Origin: an uncultured bacterium | GTDB lineage: Bacteria > Actinomycetota > Coriobacteriia > Coriobacteriales > Coriobacteriaceae | NCBI GenBank assembly: GCA_905215725.1 | Contig: CAJMRD010000061.1 | Coordinates: forward strand, 1-12,889 | Length of the DNA: 12,889 nucleotides | Reading direction: 5' to 3' | In this document: piece by piece, positions 7,042 through 12,889 of the stretch | Layout: every line of letters starts with the position of its first letter | How positions within the stretch are numbered: position 1 is the first letter of the stretch | Program-made: the position numbers and the translations under genes | The notes under the pieces: model-generated | The model's database searches: none | The model's input: the letters and a program-made list of their open reading frames with translations, nothing else | What the model was told of the DNA's origin: nothing

Positions 7042-7080
7042 ATAAAACCGCTCGGGGTGTGCAGCAATACACCCCGAGCG
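7042..7080 (-). terminator. Intrinsic terminator between arcB and the transporter gene
   Basis: A perfect 12-bp stem (7080-7069 with 7060-7049) around an 8-base loop, followed on the minus strand by GTTTTATC. It starts 15 bases after the arcB stop. The stem is strong but the T run is short, so partial readthrough into the transporter gene is plausible. Confidence 0.8.
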
Positions 7081-7095
7081 AGATGCTAGATGCTC

Positions 7096-8091
7096 TTACT
7101 TGAGCGTGGCGTACATGACAGCCTTGATGGTGTGCATGCGGTTCTCGGCCTCGTCGAAGACCTTGGAAGCGGGGCTCTCGAAGACCTCGTCGGTGACCTC
7201 CTGCTCGGTGATGCCGAACTGCTCGCACTTCTCGGCGCCAATGGTGGTGTTGGTGTCGTGGAAGCTGGGCAGGCAGTGCAGGAAGATGGCACCCGGGTTG
7301 GCCATAGCCATGACCTCGGAGGTAACACGATACGGAGTGAGCTGAGCGATGCGCTCGGCCCAGACCTCGTCGGGCTCGCCCATGGAGACCCACACGTCGG
7401 TGTAGATAACGTCGGCACCGGTGACGCCGTCCTTGACGTCGGTGGTCAGCTTGATGGTGCAGCCGTTAGCCTCGGCGATGGGCTTGCAGGCCTCGATGAC
7501 GTCGTCAGCGGGCATGCACTCCTCGGGGCCGCAGGCCACGAAGTTCATGCCGAGCTTGGAGCAGACGACCATGAGGGAGCGAGCGACATTGTTCTTGCAG
7601 TCGCCCATGAAGACGAGGGTCTTGCCCTTGATGTCGTAGTTGAAGTTCTCCTGGACGGTCAGGATGTCGGCGAGCATCTGGGTGGGGTGCCACTCGGTGG
7701 TCAGGCCGTTCCACACGGGCACGCCGGACTTAGCAGCGAGCTCCTCGACGTCGTCCTGGGCAAAGCCACGGAACTCGATGCCGTCATACATGCGGCCGAG
7801 AACGCGGGCAGTGTCCTCGATGGACTCCTTCTTGCCCATCTGCGACGAACCCGGATCGAGGTAGGTGACGCCCATGCCCAGATCCATGCCGCCGACCTCG
7901 AAGGCGCAGCGGGTACGAGTAGAGGTCTTCTGGAAGAGCAGAACGATGTTCTTGCCCTCGAGATAGCGGTGCGGAACGCCAGCGCGCTTCATATCCTTGA
8001 AGTTCTTGGAGAGCTTGAGCAGGTACTCGATCTCCTCGGTGGTGAGGTCGAGAAGCTTGAGGAAGCTACGGCCGGAAAGGTTAACACCCAT
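7096..8091 (-). CDS. arcB: Ornithine carbamoyltransferase, catabolic
   Basis: Ornithine carbamoyltransferase of 331 residues, full length. In the arginine deiminase pathway it runs in reverse, splitting citrulline with phosphate into ornithine and carbamoyl phosphate in the cytoplasm. The carbamoyl-phosphate site STRTR is at 57-61, HPTQ at 135-138, the second-domain GDCKNN at 163-168, DVWVSMGE at 232-239 and the ornithine-side HCLP at 272-275. The family itself does not separate anabolic from catabolic enzymes; catabolic use is inferred from the position directly after arcA and before a YfcC-type transporter, with no biosynthetic arg genes nearby. The ATG at 8091 has AAAGGA eight bases upstream. 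The 105-base gap to arcA contains two hairpins without a T run, so arcA-arcB cotranscription is expected; a strong terminator follows arcB. Confidence 0.96.
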   Translation of the reverse strand: MGVNLSGRSFLKLLDLTTEEIEYLLKLSKNFKDMKRAGVPHRYLEGKNIVLLFQKTSTRTRCAFEVGGMDLGMGVTYLDPGSSQMGKKESIEDTARVLGRMYDGIEFRGFAQDDVEELAAKSGVPVWNGLTTEWHPTQMLADILTVQENFNYDIKGKTLVFMGDCKNNVARSLMVVCSKLGMNFVACGPEECMPADDVIEACKPIAEANGCTIKLTTDVKDGVTGADVIYTDVWVSMGEPDEVWAERIAQLTPYRVTSEVMAMANPGAIFLHCLPSFHDTNTTIGAEKCEQFGITEQEVTDEVFESPASKVFDEAENRMHTIKAVMYATLK

Positions 8092-8136
8092 GGTTTGATT
8101 CCTTTCGAAGAAATGAATTACGTAAGTATTAGTGGT

Positions 8137-8184
8137 GCCCGTTTAACGGGCGAAGCCGGTGCGGTTGTAGGGGGACCGCACCGG
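8137..8184 (-). other. Tandem hairpins between arcA and arcB
   Basis: In transcript order, a perfect 10-bp stem (8184-8175 with 8165-8156, 9-base loop) is followed by a second palindrome (8151-8145 with 8143-8137, arms almost touching). No T run follows either. They probably act as RNA stabilisers or processing sites that set the arcA to arcB ratio rather than as terminators. Confidence 0.6.
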
Positions 8185-8196
8185 AAACGGAAAGAC

Positions 8197-9438
8197 TTAG
8201 AGGTCCTCGCGCCAGAAGGGCATGCTCATGCAGCGCGGGCCGCCGCGGCCGCGGGAGAGCTCGGCGGAGGGCACGACGAGAAGGTCCAGGCCCTCCTTGT
8301 ACAGCACGTCGTTGGTGACGGTGTTGCGGGCGTAGACGCAGATCTTGCCGGGCTCGACGCACAGGGTGTTGGAGCCGTCGTTCCACTGCTCGCGCTCGGC
8401 CGCGATGCGGTCGCCGCCGCCGCAGGGGATCAGCTTGACCTGGTCGACGCCGGTGGCGTCCTCCAGGACGTGCTCGAGGGTGTCCTCGATCAGGCGGATG
8501 TTCACGTCGCCCGGGTTCTTGCCGGCGGTCAGCTCGTAGACGCGCAGGGTGCCCATGATGGCGGGGTGGATCGTGAACTTATCGACGTCGATCTGGGTGA
8601 AGACCGTGTCGAGGTGCATGAAGGCGCGCGAGACCGGGATGTCGAAGGCCAGGATGCGCTCGACCTTGGAGTCGGAGTTCCAGAAGATGTTCTGGGCCAT
8701 GACGTCGATAGCGGCGGCCTGGGTGCGCTGGGAGATGCCGACGGCGAGGGTCTTCTCGTTGATGTTCAGCACGTCGCCGCCCTCGGTGTGGAACTGGCAG
8801 TCGCGGCGGAAGTACAGGGAGACGTCCTTGTAGTCGGGGTGGTACTTGAAGACGTACTTGCCGTACAGGGTCTCGCGGTTGCGGGTGACCGAGTACATGC
8901 GGTTGAGGTTGACGCCCTCGCCGACGACCGCGAACGGGTCGCGGGTGAAGTAGAGGTTGGGCATCGGGTCGATGATCAGGTCGGACTCGGACTCGGAGTT
9001 GACCAGGGAGTCGAGGGTCGTGGACGCCGTGAGGGGCATGTCGATCTCGGACTTGGTCATGCCGGCCATGGTCTTCTTGACGAACTCGAGGTTGTCCTCG
9101 ATGGAGTCCAGCTTCTCGCGGACGATCTGCGGCATGTGCTGGCCGCGGATGCCGGCCTCGGCGATGTACTGGTCGGTGAACTCGGCGCGGGCGCCGGGGA
9201 CCTGGTCGAACACCTCGGCGACGAGGTTCTCGAGATAGAGGACCTCCACGCCCTGGTCCCTCAGGATCTGGGCGAAGGTGTCGTGCTCCTGCTGTGCGAC
9301 CTCCAGGAACGGGACGTCGTCGAACAGGAGTCGCTCGAGCTCGTCGGGCGGCAGGTTGAGGAGCTCGTCGCCGGGACGGTGCAGGCAGACCTTCCTGAGC
9401 TTGCCGATCTCGGAAGGCACGTGCAGACCTTTCGTCAT
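8197..9438 (-). CDS. arcA: Arginine deiminase
   Basis: Arginine deiminase of 413 residues, full length. It hydrolyses arginine to citrulline and ammonia, the first step of the pathway that gives ATP and alkali in anaerobes. The guanidino-modifying fold is recognisable by FTRDP (164-168, substrate Asp167), HTEGGD (217-222, Glu219), HLDTVF (275-280, catalytic His275) and the C-terminal RGGPRCMSMPF with nucleophile Cys403. The N-terminus LHVPSEIGKLRKVCLHRPG matches the family, so the ATG at 9438 is kept although its AGGAGG site is only two bases away, unusually close. Base use is strongly biased to G/C third positions, even more than in arcB, as expected for a highly expressed gene. It is the first gene of the cluster and lies head to head with ppk1 across a 550-base AT-rich region. 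No carbamate kinase gene (arcC) is in the window. Confidence 0.97.
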   Translation of the reverse strand: MTKGLHVPSEIGKLRKVCLHRPGDELLNLPPDELERLLFDDVPFLEVAQQEHDTFAQILRDQGVEVLYLENLVAEVFDQVPGARAEFTDQYIAEAGIRGQHMPQIVREKLDSIEDNLEFVKKTMAGMTKSEIDMPLTASTTLDSLVNSESESDLIIDPMPNLYFTRDPFAVVGEGVNLNRMYSVTRNRETLYGKYVFKYHPDYKDVSLYFRRDCQFHTEGGDVLNINEKTLAVGISQRTQAAAIDVMAQNIFWNSDSKVERILAFDIPVSRAFMHLDTVFTQIDVDKFTIHPAIMGTLRVYELTAGKNPGDVNIRLIEDTLEHVLEDATGVDQVKLIPCGGGDRIAAEREQWNDGSNTLCVEPGKICVYARNTVTNDVLYKEGLDLLVVPSAELSRGRGGPRCMSMPFWREDL

Positions 9439-9988
9439 GGCCTCCTACCTTTCTTTCGGGCCTTACTGGCCGAATGTATCAGCGCCCCTCCGTATGGGAC
9501 GCTGCTTGCTGACAGCTCTAGTTATATCCAAAAACCACCCGCAATTCCACCTCGCCCCCGAACGGTCAACAAAGTGCGATGAACGGTATATCGCATGTGA
9601 TTCCCCCATGATGTACTTCGGCGTTCTAAAGTAACTTTTCTAAGGTAAACGCTCTTTTTTCTCAAAATTCATTTGCAATTACAACTCCAATTTTTCGATT
9701 AGGAATTGCATAGCTAAAACGATTTTATGTATATAAATGACGCTTGTTCGCGTTTCTGTCTGTATTCGATGATATTCAGCTATCTATCATTCTTATTCAC
9801 ACTTACGCACCAGTTGAGTGAGGATATAGACCGCTTGCAGACGGGCAGGGCGTCAGTCCTATGACTTGTCAGCGTAAGAAGTAGGTAAAGATACCGTTCG
9901 CGCAATACGTCCGTGCCACAAGTCGACTAAATTGAGACAATAGTGATTAGTGTTAGGCTACCGTCCCCCTTGGGGACTGAACGGACAG
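9439..9988. promoter_or_regulatory. Divergent arcA/ppk1 control region, no gene
   Basis: About 550 bases without a credible gene and much richer in A/T than its neighbours between 9610 and 9810. Towards arcA, TATAAC (9526-9521, minus strand) is the best -10 candidate, about 85 bases from the ATG, with only a weak -35. Repeated sites resembling TTCTAAGGTAAAC lie at 9624-9635 and 9638-9650, followed by TTTTTCTC. A perfect 7-base inverted repeat (TGCAATT/AATTGCA) spans 9674-9710. Towards ppk1, TATAAA (9732-9737) and TATAGA (9825-9830) are possible -10 boxes, and AGGTAAA recurs at 9883-9889. No classical ArgR operator could be made out. Exact promoters are uncertain. Confidence 0.4.
9963..9977 (+). 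other. Small hairpin before ppk1 start
   Basis: GTCCCC, CTT loop, GGGGAC: a perfect 6-bp stem ending 11 bases before the first ppk1 ATG. It hides the only G-rich stretch near the start, which could lower translation initiation. Could be chance. Confidence 0.35.
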
Positions 9989-12532
9989 ATGCATATGCCG
10001 AGCAAAATCGAAAAGAAGCAAGCCGCCGCAAAGCTGCGTAAGCCGCCGCGCGACTTCTCGTACACGCAGAACCGAGAGCTCAGCTGGCTACGCTTTGACA
10101 ACCGCGTGCTCGACGAAGCCTTCGATGAGTCCGTGCCGCTGTTCGAGCGCCTTAAGTTCGTCTCGATCTTCGAGTCCAACCTCGACGAGTTCCTTATGGT
10201 CCGTGTGGGCGGCCTGTCCGACCTGGCCGAGCTTAAAAAGCAACCCGTCGACAACAAGAGCAATATGACCGCCTCGGAGCAGGTCGAAGCCGTCGTGGCG
10301 GAGCTGCCCGGGCTCCTCGACCGCTGGGAGTCCATCTTCAAGAGCATCGAGGGCAAGCTCGATACCTTGGGCGTTCACCGCGCGCGCGTCGATTCGCTCA
10401 CGCCCGAGGAGCGCACCTTTGTCACCCGCTACTTCCAGGCCTACGTGTCGCCGGTCATCTCGCCGCTGGTGATCGACCCACGTCATCCCTTCCCCAACCT
10501 GCGCAACGGTGCACTCTACCTGGCTTGCGGCCTCGACGGCGTCACCGACGAGGAAAGCCTGCTGGGCCTCATCGAGATTCCCGCCTCGATGAACCGCGTG
10601 GTCGAGATCCCCTCGCCCACCGGCACCTATTCCTACATCTTGCTCGAGGACGTCATCCTCGCCTGCCTGGACAGCTGCTTTGGCTCCTATAAGCCGCTCG
10701 ACCGCGCGCTCATCCGCGTCACCCGTAACGCCGACATCGATCCTGACGGCGAGGGCGTCGAGGAGGAAGAGGACTACCGCCAGCACATGAAGCGCATCCT
10801 CAAGAAGCGCGCTCGTCTGGCGCCCGTGAGGCAGCCGGTAGTGCTCGCCGTCTCGGGCTCGCTCGAGAAGGCGACGCTCAAGACTATCCGCAAGGCACTC
10901 GAGCTTTCGCGCCGCTCGGTCTTTACCTGCGATATCCCGCTCGACCTAGGCTACGTCTTTGGCATTGAGGGCAAAATTCCCGAGCACCTGCGCAACGAGC
11001 TGCTCTTTACGCCGTTTAAGCCGCAGCCCAACCCCACCATCGACATGACCCGCTCCATCCGCGAGCAGGTGCTGCAGCACGACAAGCTGCTCTTTTACCC
11101 CTACGAGGCCATGAACCCGTTCTTGGACCTGGTGCACGAGGCGGCCTACGACCCCGAGTGCATCTCGCTGCGCATCACGCTCTACCGCGTGGCCAAGCAG
11201 AGCCGCCTGTGCGAGTCGCTGATCGACGCCGCCGAGAATGGCAAAGAGGTCACGGTGCTCATGGAGCTCCGCGCCCGCTTTGACGAGCAGAACAACATCG
11301 AGTGGGCCGAGCGCCTGGAAGAGGCAGGCTGCACCGTCATCTACGGTTCCGAGGGCTTTAAGTGCCACTCCAAGATCTGCCAGCTCACCTATCGCGAGGG
11401 CATGGCACTTACGCGCCTGACGCTTTTGGGCACCGGCAACTTTAACGAAAAGACGGCCAAACTCTACAGCGACTTTATGCTCATGACCGCCCATCCCGGC
11501 ATCGGCGAGGATGCCAACCTGTTCTTCCGCAACCTGTCGCTGGGCAACCTGCGCGGCGATTACCGCTTCCTGGGCGTGGCGCCGGTCGGCCTTAAGCCGC
11601 TCATCATGCGCGGCTTGGACCGCGAGATTCAGCGCGCCCTTGCCGGCGAGCCCGCCCGTGTGTTCTTTAAGCTCAACTCGCTCACCGACCGCGAGGTCAT
11701 CGACAAGATCGCCGAGGCATCGTGCGCTGGAGTCCGCGTGGACATGATCATCCGCGGCATCTCGTGCCTGAAACCCGGCGTTCCGGGCAAGACCGAGAAC
11801 GTGCATGTCCGCTCTATCGTCGGGCGCTTTTTGGAGCATGCCCGCGTTTACGCCTTTGGCGTGGACTCGGACATGATCTACCTGAGCTCTGCCGACATGA
11901 TGACGCGCAACACCGAGCACCGCGTGGAGATCGCCTTCCCCGTGCTCGACCCCACCTGCCGCGCTCTGGTGCACGAGTACATGGGCATGCAGCTGCGAGA
12001 CAACGTGAAGGCCCGCAGCCTGACGAGCGACGGCACCTGGGTTCCCGTGGAGCGCAAGGAGGGCGAGAAGCCCTTCAACTCGCAGGAGGCCCTGTTGGAG
12101 CGTGCCTATCGCAACGCCGAGGCAGCCGCGCAGCAGCGTGCGCAGGAGAAGGAACGTGTGACCGAGGAGGCTATTCACAGCGAGCTTGAGCACGAAGCAG
12201 CAGTCGAGCCTGCTACCGAGCCGGAAGCTGCCGTCGCTCCCCCGGTGGCAGAACCCGAGCCTGCCGAGGAGCCAGAGGCCGTCGAGGCCGCACCCGAGCC
12301 CGTCGTTGAGACGGAGCCCGCCGCCGCCCCCGCCGCCGCGTGGGACGGAGGCGAAACAGCCCTATGTGCCGCAGCCCACGCCGATCGCGCCCAGCGTTCC
12401 GTTGTCGGGACCCTATGCCAGGCCGTCCGCCGCGGCGGTGGCGGGCACGCCGCAGGCGCAGCCTGCGCCCGCGCGCACCGAAGAGCCTGTGATCATCCCT
12501 TATTCCGCGCCCATCCCTCCGATGGGAAGTAA
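9989..12532 (+). CDS. ppk1: Polyphosphate kinase 1, frame broken in C-terminal tail
   Basis: Polyphosphate kinase Ppk1, which reversibly moves the ATP gamma-phosphate onto inorganic polyphosphate. The core (about residues 20-710 from the ATG at 9989) is complete: YTQNRELSWLRFDNRVLDEA near the N-terminus, SNLDEFLMVRVGG, RFDEQNNIEWAERLEEAG, phospho-acceptor His460 in GFKCHSKI, LLGTGNFNEKTAKLYSD, His617 in GRFLEHARVYAFG, and YLSSADMMTRNTEHRVE. A low-complexity Ala/Pro/Glu tail follows; E. coli Ppk (688 residues) lacks it. After about residue 784 the frame yields Cys/His/Arg-rich sequence unlike the rest and stops at 12532, whereas the natural tail continues in the +1 frame to 12782. A one-base insertion near 12327-12345 explains this. 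Start choice is uncertain: ATGs at 9989 and 9995 both have only a weak GGA upstream, and a GTG at 9950 is less likely. The catalytic core should be active either way. Confidence 0.93.
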   Translation: MHMPSKIEKKQAAAKLRKPPRDFSYTQNRELSWLRFDNRVLDEAFDESVPLFERLKFVSIFESNLDEFLMVRVGGLSDLAELKKQPVDNKSNMTASEQVEAVVAELPGLLDRWESIFKSIEGKLDTLGVHRARVDSLTPEERTFVTRYFQAYVSPVISPLVIDPRHPFPNLRNGALYLACGLDGVTDEESLLGLIEIPASMNRVVEIPSPTGTYSYILLEDVILACLDSCFGSYKPLDRALIRVTRNADIDPDGEGVEEEEDYRQHMKRILKKRARLAPVRQPVVLAVSGSLEKATLKTIRKALELSRRSVFTCDIPLDLGYVFGIEGKIPEHLRNELLFTPFKPQPNPTIDMTRSIREQVLQHDKLLFYPYEAMNPFLDLVHEAAYDPECISLRITLYRVAKQSRLCESLIDAAENGKEVTVLMELRARFDEQNNIEWAERLEEAGCTVIYGSEGFKCHSKICQLTYREGMALTRLTLLGTGNFNEKTAKLYSDFMLMTAHPGIGEDANLFFRNLSLGNLRGDYRFLGVAPVGLKPLIMRGLDREIQRALAGEPARVFFKLNSLTDREVIDKIAEASCAGVRVDMIIRGISCLKPGVPGKTENVHVRSIVGRFLEHARVYAFGVDSDMIYLSSADMMTRNTEHRVEIAFPVLDPTCRALVHEYMGMQLRDNVKARSLTSDGTWVPVERKEGEKPFNSQEALLERAYRNAEAAAQQRAQEKERVTEEAIHSELEHEAAVEPATEPEAAVAPPVAEPEPAEEPEAVEAAPEPVVETEPAAAPAAAWDGGETALCAAAHADRAQRSVVGTLCQAVRRGGGGHAAGAACARAHRRACDHPLFRAHPSDGK

Positions 12533-12782
12533 GGCGGATGCGGGAGAAGCGGCCCCTGCTTCAGCGGCCCGGAAGGGGGAGGCTTCCCCGGCGGCGCCTG
12601 TATCCGGGCAGAAGAAGCCGGAAATGCAGCGCGCGCAGGAGCCTTCTGCACCGTCTGTGGGAGCTGCCGCGAAACCTCCGGTGTTCACTGCGCCGCGCGG
12701 CCAGCAAAAGCAGGGGTCCGCGCTGTCGGACGACCTGCTGGCCAATTTGAACGCGCTGCTCAACGGAGGGCAGGAACCGTAA
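12333..12782 (+). CDS. Displaced C-terminal tail of Ppk1 in the +1 frame
   Basis: From about 12333 to the TAA at 12782 the +1 frame encodes roughly 149 residues of Pro/Ala-rich sequence with the same style as the tail before the break (AKQPYVPQPTPIAP, then SGPYARPSAAAVAG). It ends in a non-repetitive, helix-like peptide LSDDLLANLNALLNGGQEP. It has no start codon or ribosome site of its own at the break and is best read as the true end of Ppk1, giving a protein of about 930 residues if the frame were restored. It would be made only by frameshifting or in relatives or clones without the extra base. A separate gene is unlikely. Confidence 0.65.
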   Translation, partial: PPRGTEAKQPYVPQPTPIAPSVPLSGPYARPSAAAVAGTPQAQPAPARTEEPVIIPYSAPIPPMGSKADAGEAAPASAARKGEASPAAPVSGQKKPEMQRAQEPSAPSVGAAAKPPVFTAPRGQQKQGSALSDDLLANLNALLNGGQEP

Positions 12783-12889
12783 GGCCGTCCGGGCCGAAGC
12801 CTTAAAATAAGGGCAACACCGCACAATTCTAAGTGTCGAATCGCGCCGGCAGATTTTTTGGCAGGTTAAACAAAAAGCGCAGCGAATAC
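12783..12889 (+). other. Region downstream of ppk1, no gene
   Basis: TAAGGC and GCCTTA form a 6-bp stem with a 13-base loop overlapping the stop codon of the tail frame (12780-12804), followed by AAAATAAGG rather than T's. A T6 run with GGCAGGTTAAAC follows at 12854-12871, with no hairpin directly before it. This is at best a weak terminator. The T-run segment resembles the motif upstream of the winged-helix gene. Confidence 0.3.

Noticed and set aside
7090..9582. An open frame of about 830 codons on the plus strand, opposite arcA and arcB
   Set aside because: It is antisense to two complete, recognisable enzymes and its composition (Val/Gly/Asp/Leu/His-rich) is what strong G/C third-position bias produces on the opposite strand.
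9720..9780. ArgR operator before arcA
   Set aside because: TATTC half-sites at 9761-9778 are direct rather than inverted and do not match the usual TGAAT-N4-ATTCA arrangement.
10946..12193. Long minus-strand frame opposite ppk1
   Set aside because: Mirror frame of an intact Ppk1 core; no recognisable domain or ribosome site.
1..12889. CRISPR arrays, tRNA or rRNA genes, insertion sequences, phage genes
   Set aside because: No regularly spaced direct repeats, tRNA-like cloverleaf with CCA end, rRNA motifs, or transposase or phage proteins could be found.

Overview
The window reads as chromosomal DNA of a GC-rich Gram-positive anaerobe. The pyrG-xerD pair (a chromosomal order also seen in other Actinobacteria), an arginine deiminase cluster with a YfcC-type transporter, a DUF1846 protein and a Ppk1 with an Ala/Pro/Glu-rich tail together suggest Coriobacteriia, most likely a Collinsella-like species. 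This assignment comes from gene content and protein style, not from a database search.

Layout, left to right. All genes except ppk1 are on the minus strand, so the minus-strand order of transcription runs from high to low coordinates. (1) 1-2850: pyrG (CTP synthase) followed two bases later by xerD (tyrosine recombinase) with a GTG start. The pair forms an operon with its own promoter region near 2785-2816 and a long-stem terminator at 21-90. (2) 2851-3433: a small winged-helix DNA-binding protein with its own terminator and an upstream region holding repeated GGCAGGTAA motifs. (3) 3434-5030: a DUF1846 protein, with a strong terminator and a perfect TATAAT box upstream. (4) 5031-5469: a gene-free stretch of about 440 bases packed with nested and consecutive inverted repeats. 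It is the best candidate here for an undescribed structured RNA or palindromic element. (5) 5470-9438: the arginine deiminase cluster, transcribed arcA, arcB, then a YfcC-family transporter that probably exchanges arginine and ornithine. A double hairpin lies between arcA and arcB, and a clear terminator lies between arcB and the transporter. No carbamate kinase gene is in the window. (6) 9439-9988: an AT-rich divergent intergenic region serving arcA to the left and ppk1 to the right. (7) 9989-12782: ppk1 (polyphosphate kinase) on the plus strand. Its catalytic core is intact, but the reading frame breaks in the low-complexity C-terminal tail near 12327-12345. The natural-looking tail continues in the +1 frame to 12782. 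The last 107 bases hold no gene.

Functionally the window joins nucleotide synthesis (CTP) and chromosome dimer resolution on the left with energy metabolism on the right: arginine catabolism, which yields ATP once carbamate kinase acts, and polyphosphate storage. The most unusual signals are non-coding: the multi-stem region, a shared AGGTAAAC-type motif in several intergenic regions, a palindrome inside the putative pyrG promoter, and the ppk1 frame break.
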